Origin: Rhodococcus sp. (in: high G+C Gram-positive bacteria)
GTDB taxonomy: Bacteria; Actinomycetota; Actinomycetes; Mycobacteriales; Mycobacteriaceae
Reading direction: 5' to 3'
Assembly: GCA_012514505.1 (NCBI GenBank)
Contig: JAAZAD010000245.1
Location: forward strand, 1-37,310
Length of the DNA: 37,310 nt
Position numbers and translations under genes: made by a program. Numbering within the stretch: position 1 is the first letter of the stretch; each line of letters begins with the position of its first letter. Under the pieces are notes generated by a model. It made no database searches, was not told the DNA's origin, and saw nothing but the letters and a program-made list of their open reading frames with translations. Positions 1 to 8,318 of the stretch are shown here, piece by piece.

Positions 1-650
1 AACTCACGAGTGCGGAAGATGAAGTTGCCCGGCGTGATCTCGTTGCGGAAGCTCTTGCCGATCTGGCCGATTCCGAACGGGGGCTTCTTCCGCGCAGTGG
101 TGAGGACGTTCGCGAAGTTCACGAAGATGCCCTGCGCCGTCTCCGGACGCAGGTAGTGCATGCCCTCTTCGCTCTCGACGGGGCCGAGGTACGTCTTGAG
201 CATCATGTTGAAGTCGCGCGGTTCGGTCCACTTGCCGACGGTGCCGCAATCGGGGCAGCCCAGGATGTCCATCGACACGTCGTCTGGGTTGTCGAGGCCC
301 TTCTTCTCCGCGTACGCCTCCTGCAGGTGGTCCTGGCGGTGACGCTTGTGGCAGTTCAGGCATTCGACGAGCGGGTCGTTGAACACGCCCACGTGCCCGG
401 ACGCCACCCACACCTCGCGGGGCAGGATCACGGACGAGTCGAGTCCGACGACGTCCTCGCGGCTGGTGACCATGTTTCGCCACCACTGCTTCTTGATGTT
501 GTCTTTCAGTTCGACGCCGAGCGGACCGTAGTCCCAGGCGGACTTGGTACCGCCGTAGATCTCACCGCACGGGAATACGAGGCCACGCCGCTTGGCGAGG
601 TTGACGACGGTTTCGACTTTGGACTTGGGTGCCACTCGGGTGCTCTCCAT
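1..650 (-). CDS. glyS: Glycyl-tRNA synthetase, N-terminal part (partial)
   Basis: Charges tRNA-Gly with glycine in the cytosol. The reading frame is open from an ATG at 650 to the left edge, giving about 216 residues of a protein that is usually about 460 residues in the alpha2 single-chain class. Visible landmarks are the start [23 protein letters not shown], the block [11 protein letters not shown], a C-x2-C pair in ECLNCHKRH and another in [10 protein letters not shown], then [12 protein letters not shown] and [16 protein letters not shown] (class II motif 2 region). The C-terminal catalytic part and anticodon-binding domain lie outside the window. Its position next to smtB-zur matches the mycobacterial order. 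The inserted membrane protein gene at 704-2359 lies 53 nt upstream on the same strand and could be co-transcribed. Confidence 0.97.
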   Translation of the reverse strand, partial: MESTRVAPKSKVETVVNLAKRRGLVFPCGEIYGGTKSAWDYGPLGVELKDNIKKQWWRNMVTSREDVVGLDSSVILPREVWVASGHVGVFNDPLVECLNCHKRHRQDHLQEAYAEKKGLDNPDDVSMDILGCPDCGTVGKWTEPRDFNMMLKTYLGPVESEEGMHYLRPETAQGIFVNFANVLTTARKKPPFGIGQIGKSFRNEITPGNFIFRTRE

Positions 651-703
651 CTGGGTAATAGATGCATGGTTCACGTGCGCTTTTCGGCACTCAGCCTATC
701 TGC

Positions 704-2359
704 CTACCGGCAGCCGTCGCGGTAGACCCACAACTGGGCGGCGCCCGCGACCACGAGGGGCCGATAACTCCAGACCATTTCGGCTTCCTGGCCGGGACGC
801 TGCGAGGCGGTCACCCGGTAGCAGGAGCGGCTTCCAGGGAACTTCCACGATCCTGGCGGGGACATACCGACGCCCGAGTGATAGCCGTTCCATTCCAGAC
901 CGGAGTTGACGTCGACGGCCGGTACACCCATCGCGACCATCCGTTCGGCCGCATCCCATCGGGCGGAGTCGTATGCGAGTCCGGCGGCGGTGATGACCAG
1001 CGAGACGCCGGCCAACGCGGCGAGGGCAGCAACGGCGGGCAACCGCACTGCGATGCGGGCGAAGGACGGGTGCTCCGACGGATTCGGCGAACGTGCCGTC
1101 CGTTCGGCCAGGACCACAGCCAACAGCGGAGGCAAGGCCAGCAGCCAGTATCGGTCGAACAGCTCCTGCCCGGTCAGCGCGGTCCCGAGGTTGCCCAGCA
1201 CGATCAGTGCCCCGAACGTGCCCAGCACCGGGTCGACTCGGCGCAAGCGCCGCGCCAACACCCCGGCGAGCAGGACGCCCGAAACGCACGCGAGCGCCAC
1301 GACGACCCACCATGCGGACGCGGGAAAGATCTCAGCGGGACGGCCGTTGCCCGCTGCCCTGTACGGCCCGGCGGGGTCCAAATAGTTGCCGACGAAGAAG
1401 TCCTCCGCACTGCCGTTGGACACCGCCACCACTGCGACAACAGCGGCCGCGGCGGAAGCGACAAGCGCGCCGCATCCCCATCGCCAGGGGCGCGCGACCA
1501 GCAGGACCGCCGGCGCCGACACCAGCGCCAGTACGAAGTAGCCGTCGACCAGTGCATTTCCGCCGACCTGCACCAGACTCTCCGGCACCGCAAGCACCGG
1601 CGGGTCACCCGCGGCGTAGGACCGGCGCCACAGCTCGAATACTGTGGCCGTGACCAGGAACATCGCGCTGGTAACGATCACAACGCTCCAGTCGCGGATA
1701 CGTCGTGAGCGCCAGGCAGTCGCTGCGGCGATCAGTAAAACGGCCGCCGGTGCGGCGAGCGCCTGCTCCCGGATCGTGAAACCCCAGAGTCCGAAGGTGA
1801 TCGATACCGCGAGCAGCACCGTCGACCCGTTACGCAACGCCCTCCGGCCCAGTGCAAGGCAGACCATCATCGCGGCCATCGCGGGCACGTCGAGCATGAA
1901 ACTGGTGGCCAGCAAACCGAATCCCGGCCAGGTCGCGACGATGAGCACGGCGAGAGCGGCGCGTACCCGGCCCACCGTGTCGACGAGAAGGTCGTGCACC
2001 GCCGCGAGCGTGACCACGCCCAGCAGCGCGACGAAAACGTGCTGGGCGATCACCCATCGGGCGAGCGGCCCCAGCACCAAGAACTGTCCGAACAGCGCTG
2101 ACCGGTTCCACCCGAGCAGTTCGATGTGACCGTTGTTCCCGAAGGTCTGTGCGATCCGGCTGTACGACCAGGCATCGTTGTGCGGAATGGCCAGGCCGCC
2201 GGTGGTTGTCGCCAGCGCCAACGGCACGAGCACGCCGAGCAATCCTGCCGCGGCGAGCAACATCCAGGCGACCCGACGCGGAGCCGCTTCTCTTCTCGCC
2301 GCACGTGGAAACTCACTCGAAGGTGTCGACACGGCGCCGGGAAGCAGCGTCCGAGTCAT
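704..2359 (-). CDS. Polytopic membrane protein, GT-C glycosyltransferase-like
   Basis: Predicted integral membrane protein of 551 residues with roughly 11-12 hydrophobic helices. After the first helix comes HNDAWSYSRIAQTFGNNGHI, an acidic first extracytoplasmic loop typical of GT-C lipid-linked-sugar glycosyltransferases (ArnT/PMT-like). A soluble C-terminal tail of about 90 residues follows the last helices. The ATG at 2359 was chosen because AAAGGG lies about 6 nt upstream; a GTG at 2365 abuts that site. The gene sits between glyS and smtB, which are direct neighbours in mycobacteria, so it is an insertion relative to that order. The donor and acceptor cannot be told. The GT-C assignment rests on topology and the loop motif only; another kind of membrane protein is possible. 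Confidence 0.75.
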   Translation of the reverse strand: MTRTLLPGAVSTPSSEFPRAARREAAPRRVAWMLLAAAGLLGVLVPLALATTTGGLAIPHNDAWSYSRIAQTFGNNGHIELLGWNRSALFGQFLVLGPLARWVIAQHVFVALLGVVTLAAVHDLLVDTVGRVRAALAVLIVATWPGFGLLATSFMLDVPAMAAMMVCLALGRRALRNGSTVLLAVSITFGLWGFTIREQALAAPAAVLLIAAATAWRSRRIRDWSVVIVTSAMFLVTATVFELWRRSYAAGDPPVLAVPESLVQVGGNALVDGYFVLALVSAPAVLLVARPWRWGCGALVASAAAAVVAVVAVSNGSAEDFFVGNYLDPAGPYRAAGNGRPAEIFPASAWWVVVALACVSGVLLAGVLARRLRRVDPVLGTFGALIVLGNLGTALTGQELFDRYWLLALPPLLAVVLAERTARSPNPSEHPSFARIAVRLPAVAALAALAGVSLVITAAGLAYDSARWDAAERMVAMGVPAVDVNSGLEWNGYHSGVGMSPPGSWKFPGSRSCYRVTASQRPGQEAEMVWSYRPLVVAGAAQLWVYRDGCR

Positions 2360-2475
2360 GCGCACCCTTTCGCCGTCAGATCACCCACCGGCCGACGTTG
2401 TGGACGCTATCACCGCCTGGAGTCGGTCCAGGGCAGGACACGATGAGCATTTTCGCGCAGGTGAGAGCCACGTGG

Positions 2476-2561
2476 TTGACATGCGTGGTTGTGCATATAA
2501 AAATGGAATCGGTTTGCAATAAGGTGACGGGAACCAATCCCGCGTCACCACAAAGAAGGGG
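2476..2561 (+). promoter_or_regulatory. smtB-zur promoter/operator region
   Basis: TTGACA at 2476-2481 is a good -35 element. A/T-rich sequence at 2495-2504 (ATATAAAAAT) could hold the -10, at a 14-17 nt spacing depending on the hexamer. The stretch is strikingly AT-rich for this genome. Around it are a short inverted repeat ATGC-N8-GCAT (2481-2496) and two similar direct copies, GGTTGTGCATATAA (2488-2501) and GGTTTGCAATAA (2511-2522). The AAGAAGGGG ribosome binding site (2553-2561) lies 7 nt before the GTG of smtB. Autoregulation by SmtB is known for the mycobacterial operon; the exact operator here is an inference. Confidence 0.5.
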
Positions 2562-2568
2562 TATCACT

Positions 2569-2961
2569 GTGAGCGTTGCCGAAACTGGTGACCCCTCCGT
2601 AGGCGATCACGCTGCCACCGAGCACCCTGCCGACGAGCATTCCCACGACCGGTTCGACGCACCGCCCGCCCCGGTCCCGTCGAAAGAAACGTTGGCGGCT
2701 GCCGGTGACCTTCTGCGCGCGCTGGCCGCGCCGGTCCGCATCTCCATCGTGCTTCAACTGCACGAGTCCGACCGTTGCGTCCACGAGCTGGTGGAAGCCC
2801 TGGGCGTCACCCAACCACTCATCAGTCAGCACCTACGTGTTCTCAAGGCCGCCGGAGTCGTACGCGGCGAGCGGAACGGCCGCGAAGTCATGTACCGACT
2901 GGTCGACGACCATCTGGCGCACATCGTCGTCGATGCCGTCGCCCACGCCGAGGAAGGATAG
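2569..2961 (+). CDS. smtB: ArsR/SmtB-family zinc-responsive repressor
   Basis: DNA-binding repressor of 130 residues, expected to leave its operator when Zn(II) binds. A His-containing N-terminal tail (H14, H19, H24, H26) is followed by a winged helix: LLRALAAPVRISIVLQL (about 48-64) and the recognition helix region VTQPLISQHLRVLKAAGVV (80-98). The last helix carries D113-x-H115 and H126-x2-E129, the exact spacing of the alpha-5 zinc site of cyanobacterial SmtB. The GTG start at 2569 is fixed by AAGAAGGGG just upstream, although the frame stays open further 5'. It lies 5 nt before zur with a shared SD region, so the two are one operon, as in mycobacteria, where SmtB senses zinc and controls the downstream Zur. 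Confidence 0.93.
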   Translation: MSVAETGDPSVGDHAATEHPADEHSHDRFDAPPAPVPSKETLAAAGDLLRALAAPVRISIVLQLHESDRCVHELVEALGVTQPLISQHLRVLKAAGVVRGERNGREVMYRLVDDHLAHIVVDAVAHAEEG

Positions 2962-2966
2962 AACTG

Positions 2967-3380
2967 TTGCCCCAGCACACCAGCCGGGCCGAGGTGGGAA
3001 TCCGCTCGACAAAGCAGCGCAGCGCGATCTCAGCTCTTCTCGACGACATCGAAGAGTTCCGTTCTGCGCAGGAACTCCACGACGAGCTACGCAAACGCGG
3101 CGAAGGAATCGGTCTCACCACGGTCTACCGCACGCTGCAGGCCATGTCCGAATCCGGGACGGTCGATGTACTCCGTACCAGCACCGGCGAATCCATGTAT
3201 CGCCGATGCTCGTCGGGTCATCATCATCACCTGGTGTGCCGCGAGTGCGGTTTCACCGTCGAAGTCGAGGGACCAACGGTCGAGCAATGGTCTCAGTCGG
3301 TCGCTGAGTCCAACGGGTTCACCGACATCAGCCACACCGTCGAAATCTTCGGCGTGTGCGCGGAGTGCGCGTCCGCCTAG
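2967..3380 (+). CDS. zur: Fur-family zinc uptake regulator Zur (FurB)
   Basis: Zinc-dependent repressor of zinc uptake and zinc-sparing ribosomal protein genes. It has 137 residues, normal for the family. The DNA-binding part contains RSTKQRSAISALL and GIGLTTVYRTLQAM (about 48-60). The dimerisation half holds the HHHH cluster (85-88), C91-x2-C94 and C131-x2-C134, the structural zinc ligands. The start is a TTG at 2967: AGGAAGGA (2951-2958, inside the smtB end) sits 8 nt upstream, whereas the in-frame GTG at 2994 has no SD. The stop codon overlaps that of the convergent methyltransferase gene within a single CTAG (3377-3380), so there is no room for a terminator between them. Confidence 0.95.
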   Translation: MPQHTSRAEVGIRSTKQRSAISALLDDIEEFRSAQELHDELRKRGEGIGLTTVYRTLQAMSESGTVDVLRTSTGESMYRRCSSGHHHHLVCRECGFTVEVEGPTVEQWSQSVAESNGFTDISHTVEIFGVCAECASA

Positions 3381-4252
3381 GACACGATCCCGACGCCGAT
3401 GTTCACCGCGCAGTGCAGCTCGGCGCCCCTGTTATCCGAACCACTCTGGTCACCCGAACGACCCTGCTCCCCCGCACGATCCTTCAACATTCCCGCCAAC
3501 CTCTGTTCGACCGCTGACTTCTGCTCGGCCGTGAGCTCCGCGACGAAACGCGCGCCGATCGGGTTGCTGAACATGAACGTGGTCAACAGTCGTTCGGCGG
3601 AGTCGAAGCTCATGTGACACGTGCTGCGGTGGACGCTCACCTCGCTCAGACCCGCCTCGGTCAGTCTGCTTCGCATGACATCCGGGTCGGCAACCTGAAA
3701 GGGCAACGGCGGCGGGTCGACCGGCAACGGCGTGAACCCCGGCACCTCTGCCTTCATCGCCCCCATGACGAATCCGATGAACTCGACCGCGGGTGGTGGG
3801 CCGAAGCTGACGAGTACCACGCGCCCGCCGGGTTTCGTGACTCGAACCATCTCGGCGAGGCTGGTCGGGAGGTCCGGAAACAACGACACCCCGTTGACGG
3901 AGACAGCCACATCGAAGGTGTCGGCCTCGAGGTCGAGGGCGGTGCCGTCCATCGCCCGGCCTTCCACGTTGGCGAGTCCCTCGGCCCGTGCTCGATCGTT
4001 CAGCAGATCGATCATGACCGGCGAGATGTCGGTAGCAACCACATGGGCTCCGGTTCGCGCGGCCGGAAAGCTCAGTGCTCCCGTTCCGGCAGCTACGTCC
4101 ACTAGCCGCATCCCCGGCTGTAGGTCGAGGATCCTTAGTGTTTCCTGCGCAATCGACGCCGTTTCTGGAGTGACGAACTCGTCGAAACCGCTCGCCAGCC
4201 CGTCCCAAGCAGTACGGATCTGGTCGGCAGTGGGTGTGCGCTGCGTGTCCAT
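3377..4252 (-). CDS. Class I SAM-dependent methyltransferase
   Basis: Predicted cytosolic methyltransferase of 291 residues, UbiE/Methyltransf_11-like. Motif I is LVDVAAGTGALSFPAA, followed by VVATDISPVMIDLL (acidic residue for SAM ribose), an AMDGTALDLEADTFDVAVS block and GGRVVLVSFGPPP after motif IV. The C-terminal 35 residues are polar and low-complexity. The ATG at 4252 was chosen because AAGGGGG lies 5-6 nt upstream; the upstream in-frame start at 4282 has no such site. The substrate cannot be predicted. It is convergent with zur and its stop overlaps the zur stop. Confidence 0.85.
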   Translation of the reverse strand: MDTQRTPTADQIRTAWDGLASGFDEFVTPETASIAQETLRILDLQPGMRLVDVAAGTGALSFPAARTGAHVVATDISPVMIDLLNDRARAEGLANVEGRAMDGTALDLEADTFDVAVSVNGVSLFPDLPTSLAEMVRVTKPGGRVVLVSFGPPPAVEFIGFVMGAMKAEVPGFTPLPVDPPPLPFQVADPDVMRSRLTEAGLSEVSVHRSTCHMSFDSAERLLTTFMFSNPIGARFVAELTAEQKSAVEQRLAGMLKDRAGEQGRSGDQSGSDNRGAELHCAVNIGVGIVS

Positions 4253-4339
4253 GACATGCCCCCTTGGGCCTGGTCGGACCATTCAGCCGAATCAACAGCC
4301 GTGTTCTCTGATCCTAACCCTCGGCAGCATGCAGCAGCA

Positions 4340-4732
4340 CTACGGCAGCAGGCCCTGCCGCGCCGAATCTGCTCCGGACAGGACCAGTAACAACATGGTG
4401 GTGAGGGCTTCATCGCTCAGCCCGGCGGCCGGGAACGTGTATCGCAAAATGACGTCACCGAACCGGCCGTGGCCGAACAACGCCACCGAACCGAACTGCA
4501 CCGACTGATTACGTTCGGCCACCTTCTTGTGCAGTGCGGCACTGATCGGACGGTCCCAGGCGAGGACACAGGTCAAAGACAAAACTTCGAGGCCGTCCGA
4601 CAGCGTCATCGCGCTCAGCGAGCACAGGGCACCCGCGAATTCGAACCCCAGAGAACCGTCGTCGACGGTGTCGACGGAGACGAAGTTCGCCAAGGCCTCG
4701 GACGCCCGGCTCTGCAACTGCTCCGCGGTCAC
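4340..4732 (-). CDS. YbjN / type III secretion chaperone-like protein
   Basis: Small cytosolic protein of 130 residues, unknown function. The fold looks like the YbjN/T3SS-chaperone-like family: an N-terminal helix ([16 protein letters not shown]), then beta-strand-rich sequence with [47 protein letters not shown] and a C-terminal helix beginning [14 protein letters not shown]. It sits where mycobacteria have the hypothetical gene between zur and uppS. The GTG start at 4732 overlaps the uppS stop in GTGA, so translation is probably coupled to uppS. An upstream in-frame start at 4786 lies inside uppS and is less likely. Confidence 0.8.
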   Translation of the reverse strand: MTAEQLQSRASEALANFVSVDTVDDGSLGFEFAGALCSLSAMTLSDGLEVLSLTCVLAWDRPISAALHKKVAERNQSVQFGSVALFGHGRFGDVILRYTFPAAGLSDEALTTMLLLVLSGADSARQGLLP

Positions 4733-5547
4733 TTCACTCCCCCGAATCGCCTGTCCCGTGACGCGAACTCCACGCATGCGTCCCACAGGTCACGTCGATC
4801 GAAATCGGGAAAGAGCTTCTCCTGGTACACCATTTCGGCGTAGGCGGACTGCCACAACAAGAAGTTGGACGTGCGCTGCTCACCGGAAGGGCGGAGGAAC
4901 AGGTCGACATCGGGCATGTCGGGTTCGTCGAGGTAGCGGCCGATAGTGGCCTCCGAAATCTTCTCGGGGTCCAGCGTTCCGGCGGCGACCCGGCGACCGA
5001 TCTCACGAGCCGCGTCGGCGATCTCGGCGCGCCCGCCGTAATTGACGCACATCGTCAGGTTCATGACGGTGTTGTGCTTGGTCAACTCCTCGGCGATCTC
5101 GAGTTCCTTGATGACGCTGCGCCACAGCTTCGGGCGACGGCCGGCCCAACGGACCCGCACGCCCATCTCGTTCATCTCGTCTCGCCGGTTACGAATCACG
5201 TCCCGGTTGAACCCCATGAGGAAGCGCACTTCCTCGGGACTGCGCTTCCAGTTCTCCGTCGAGAATGCGTATGCGGACAACCATTCGACACCCATCTCGA
5301 TGCAGCCGGACACGGTGTCCATCAGGACACCTTCGCCGCGTTCGTGACCTGCGGTGCGGGGCAGTCCACGTTCTTGCGCCCAGCGACCGTTGCCGTCCAT
5401 CACGAGCGCGACGTGACGTGGGATCAGTTCTTTTTGCAGCTTCGGAGGTGTGGCACCGGACGGGTGCGGGTCCGGTGGGCGTATTGCCCGATCGGCGCCG
5501 GCATCATGCTGTGCTCGCGGTTCGCGTCGTCGAATCACGGTCCCCAT
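4729..5547 (-). CDS. uppS: cis-Polyprenyl (decaprenyl) diphosphate synthase
   Basis: Makes the long-chain polyprenyl diphosphate that carries peptidoglycan and arabinogalactan precursors, condensing isopentenyl diphosphate onto an allylic primer at the membrane face. The chain is 272 residues. The catalytic block is [19 protein letters not shown] (Asp51 in DGNGRW), followed by [28 protein letters not shown] and the substrate-binding [15 protein letters not shown] near the C terminus. About 40 N-terminal residues are polar and Pro-rich, as in the mycobacterial Rv2361c-type enzyme. The start is uncertain: ATG 5547 (used) or GTG 5571; both overlap the end of recO. It is coupled to the next gene by a GTGA overlap. 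Confidence 0.94.
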   Translation of the reverse strand: MGTVIRRREPRAQHDAGADRAIRPPDPHPSGATPPKLQKELIPRHVALVMDGNGRWAQERGLPRTAGHERGEGVLMDTVSGCIEMGVEWLSAYAFSTENWKRSPEEVRFLMGFNRDVIRNRRDEMNEMGVRVRWAGRRPKLWRSVIKELEIAEELTKHNTVMNLTMCVNYGGRAEIADAAREIGRRVAAGTLDPEKISEATIGRYLDEPDMPDVDLFLRPSGEQRTSNFLLWQSAYAEMVYQEKLFPDFDRRDLWDACVEFASRDRRFGGVK

Positions 5548-6319
5548 CCTGCCTGACCGGATCCGGCTCACCTACCGCCGCATGGGGGCGTGCCCGCTCG
5601 ATGAGCGGCAACGTGCGCAGTTGTCGTTCCAGGTGCCATTGCAAGTGTGCGGCCACGAGACCGCTGGCCTGCGCGCGAAGCGCCGCCGATGCCATCTCTG
5701 TTCCAGCCCACTCACCGCGGTACAACGCATCCATGTGATCGAGGACGCCAGGAGAAGGCGTGGCTGCACCCGGCGGCCTGCAATGCACACACACCGCTCC
5801 CCCAGCTGCGACGTGGAAAGCGCGGTGCGGGCCCGGTGTGGCGCATCGTGCGCACTCTTCCAGCGCCGGCGCCCAGCCGGCATATCCCATTGCGCGCAGC
5901 AGGAACGCGTCGAGAATCAACTCGGGCGCTCTCTGATGTTGTGCAATCGCTCGCAACGCGCCAACGGTGAGTCGGTGTAGCTGCACGGCAGGTGCCCGTT
6001 CCTCGCCCGCCAGACGCTCCGCAGTCTCGAGGATCGCGCAGGCCGTGGTGTAGCGGCCGTAGTCGTCGACGATGTCGGTGGCGAATGCGTCGACCGTCTG
6101 CACCTGCGTGACGATGTCGAGATTGCGCCCCGGGTAGAGCTGCACGTCGATGTGCGCGAACGGCTCGAGACGGGCACCGAACTTGGACTTCGTCCGCCGC
6201 ACCCCCTTGGCCACCGCCCGCACCAGACCGTGCTGCCGAGTGAGGAGCGTGACGATGCGATCGGCTTCGCCCAGCTTGTGCTGGCGCACGACCACCGCAT
6301 TGTCTCTGTACAGCCTCAC
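5504..6319 (-). CDS. recO: DNA repair protein RecO
   Basis: Recombination mediator that helps load RecA onto SSB-coated DNA in the RecFOR pathway. The 271-residue protein has an N-terminal OB fold ([38 protein letters not shown]) and a helical domain. A four-cysteine zinc-finger-like site is visible as C-ARC around [12 protein letters not shown] and C-VHC around [10 protein letters not shown]. The last 25 residues are polar and overlap the start of uppS by 44-68 nt, so that tail is under two coding constraints. The start is GTG at 6319 with no clear SD. Confidence 0.93.
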   Translation of the reverse strand: MRLYRDNAVVVRQHKLGEADRIVTLLTRQHGLVRAVAKGVRRTKSKFGARLEPFAHIDVQLYPGRNLDIVTQVQTVDAFATDIVDDYGRYTTACAILETAERLAGEERAPAVQLHRLTVGALRAIAQHQRAPELILDAFLLRAMGYAGWAPALEECARCATPGPHRAFHVAAGGAVCVHCRPPGAATPSPGVLDHMDALYRGEWAGTEMASAALRAQASGLVAAHLQWHLERQLRTLPLIERARPHAAVGEPDPVRQDGDRDSTTRTASTA

Positions 6320-6368
6320 CTGCTCAGTCTCTCATGATGAGCCGACAACCAACCGCAGCAACGATGCG

Positions 6369-7322
6369 TCAGTTCAGCGCCTGCGAAGCATCATGATCGT
6401 GGGTCGGCACGATGCGCACTCGGCTTCGAACCGCGTGCAATCGGTGCAGTGTTCGCAACGCCTCACCACGATCAGCGTCTACGAGCAACCCCGGAAACGA
6501 CGCCTTGCTGCGGACGTGTTCGATCTGCAGGTGGTGCCACGCCGCGTCACCTGCGAGCAACACCGGACCGCGCGCCGTGTTGAGCAGCAAACCGATACTT
6601 CCCGGCGTGTGCCCCGGTAGGTCGACCAGCGTCACCGACCCGTCTCCGAACAGGTCGTGGCTGCGACCGAACGTCAGAACCGGTGGCCCGTCCAGCACGA
6701 ACTCTTCGATCTCCCGGCCCTCGAGGGACGGCCGTACTCCCCCGACCGGCGCCGTGACGCCGTCCATCAACCATGCTCGTTCGGGGGCATGCACCCGCAC
6801 CGGTAGATCCGGCATGTCCAGCAATCCGGAGACGTGATCCCAGTGCAGGTGCGTGGGCAATGCGAAATCGAGGTCGGCGGGCGACATCCCGACACGATCG
6901 AGAGACGTGCAGATGTCCAGCACCCCGTCCGGGGGCCGAACGAGGGGGCGGAGAATGCCCGGCAACTCGGCGACGGCACGATCGACCACGTCGGTGCAGA
7001 TGCTCGGGTCCACAACGAAAGTCGCTGCTGGATGCCGCACCAGGTACGACGTCATCGAATTGCCGGACAGCACTGGACGCCGGACGCCTTCGGCGAGGAT
7101 CGCGGTCGGCACCGGCCGCGAAACCTGATGCAGGGCCAGGACCTGAACCTCCGCACGGGCATTCGGTAGACCCACGTCGTCGAGGGCGCCCAGGAACGCC
7201 CGGTCGATCGGCCGTGGGCGGATCAGCCCGGGAACCAGGCCACCGATTGCGGCACAACACGTCAACAGACTCGGCTTGGCTACGGGAGGTTCGACTACGG
7301 ACTGGAGACCGTTTCGCGGCAT
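6369..7322 (-). CDS. Metallo-beta-lactamase-fold hydrolase
   Basis: Predicted zinc-dependent hydrolase of 317 residues. The metal site is T-H158-L-H160-W-D162-H163, which fits H-x-H-x-D-H with Leu and Trp at the variable positions. Further ligands are PGHTPGS (H238), LLAGDAAW (D259) and PTHDHD (H308/H310). The N-terminal 60 residues include CCAAIGGLVPGLI. The layout resembles quorum-quenching lactonases and related MBL-fold enzymes, but no substrate can be assigned. The ATG at 7322 was chosen as the last plausible start before conserved sequence; the frame stays open to 7385. It stands 49 nt upstream of recO on the same strand and is not part of the mycobacterial order. Confidence 0.85.
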   Translation of the reverse strand: MPRNGLQSVVEPPVAKPSLLTCCAAIGGLVPGLIRPRPIDRAFLGALDDVGLPNARAEVQVLALHQVSRPVPTAILAEGVRRPVLSGNSMTSYLVRHPAATFVVDPSICTDVVDRAVAELPGILRPLVRPPDGVLDICTSLDRVGMSPADLDFALPTHLHWDHVSGLLDMPDLPVRVHAPERAWLMDGVTAPVGGVRPSLEGREIEEFVLDGPPVLTFGRSHDLFGDGSVTLVDLPGHTPGSIGLLLNTARGPVLLAGDAAWHHLQIEHVRSKASFPGLLVDADRGEALRTLHRLHAVRSRVRIVPTHDHDASQALN

Positions 7323-7430
7323 AGCCGCCACAGTACGTGGCCGAACCGGACCGATGCAGAAGAAGCCGTTTCGGGTCAACCTCAAGCGAGAAGGTCCCTC
7401 GCGCTGTGAGGCATGTCCATGCCCGTCAGT

Positions 7431-8180
7431 TCACCACGACCCCAGCCGGAGAGTGGACGGGCCACCCGCGCACGACGGGCACGCAATTGCGGTGACGTCG
7501 TGCAACGCCAAACTCCGGCGCCACGCCACCGGCCCGAATCCGGGCAGCGAAGATGCCGCCCGACCGAGCAGGTTCGACCGTACGACGGACACGAACACCG
7601 CCACGCCGACCACGACCATCCAGATCGGGAACGGATACAAGATGATCCGTTCGGTCAGGCCGAAGTAAGCGTCGGGGAACGCGAGTAGGGCGCCACCTGC
7701 GATGCCGATGACGGCGCACACCGTCGTCCATACGGCGGTCCACCGCATCCGGCGCCACAGCGTCCACGCGACCAGAATCAGCAGAATATGCCTACCGACG
7801 AATCCGGGCAGCACGGCAACGAAATGCCCGATCGGATTGTCGTTCGCCGGGAAGAGTCCGGTGGCAGCAGTACTTACGCCGATCATCACGGCGAGCCCCA
7901 CCGACCATGTTCGTCGTCGACCCGGAGGCAGATGCCGACGCAGCAGCACGGCCCCCACAATCACGAGCAACCCCATGACCGCGAAGGAGATGTTCATGTA
8001 CCAGTGCAACGGCGAACACACCTGCTCGCAGTCGGTGACGCCCAGGTCGCTGATCGAATTGCGGACGAAACTGTAGGGCGTCGACCACGCTTCCGCGGTG
8101 AGCGCCTCCGACACCAGATATCCCACTGCGAGAATCCAGACGAGGCTGCCGACGAGTAGCCGAATGTCGTGCGTGTCCAT
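7431..8180 (-). CDS. DUF998-like membrane protein
   Basis: Integral membrane protein of 249 residues with about six or seven hydrophobic helices. The stretch SFVRNSISDLGVTDCE after the first helix is the signature of the DUF998 family, and FPANDNPIGH-x2-VAVLPGF is a second conserved loop. The C-terminal tail (about 25 residues) is soluble and holds a C-x2-C pair (ACPSC). Function unknown. The gene is divergent from the amidase, with 138 nt between the starts. That gap contains a perfect palindrome (8283-8300) which could affect both genes. ATG 8180 has GGAAG upstream. Confidence 0.8.
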   Translation of the reverse strand: MDTHDIRLLVGSLVWILAVGYLVSEALTAEAWSTPYSFVRNSISDLGVTDCEQVCSPLHWYMNISFAVMGLLVIVGAVLLRRHLPPGRRRTWSVGLAVMIGVSTAATGLFPANDNPIGHFVAVLPGFVGRHILLILVAWTLWRRMRWTAVWTTVCAVIGIAGGALLAFPDAYFGLTERIILYPFPIWMVVVGVAVFVSVVRSNLLGRAASSLPGFGPVAWRRSLALHDVTAIACPSCAGGPSTLRLGSW

Positions 8181-8282
8181 TCCCTGCTTCCACGGTTGTC
8201 CGTCGTCGATCTGGCCACGCTACCCGGTGCCGACCCACGAGTGTTATCGGTTCGTTATCAAACCGGCCCGGCGGGCTGCTAC

Positions 8283-8300
8283 TGTTCGTTCGAACGAACA
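8283..8300. promoter_or_regulatory. Perfect 18-bp palindrome, candidate TetR operator
   Basis: TGTTCGTTCGAACGAACA is identical to its reverse complement over all 18 bases and ends 18 nt before the amidase start at 8319. A TetR-family gene is the second gene of that operon, which fits autoregulation. No second copy was noticed in the window. Confidence 0.7.
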
Positions 8301-8318
8301 ATGACGGGGAGAGGGCAG

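Noticed and set aside
651-703. T-box or other leader before glyS
   Set aside because: Only 53 nt between genes, with no T-box sequence.
662-1708. Long plus-strand ORF opposite the membrane protein
   Set aside because: Mirror of a well supported minus-strand gene; composition is Arg/Pro/Gly-rich shadow sequence with no family resemblance and no SD.
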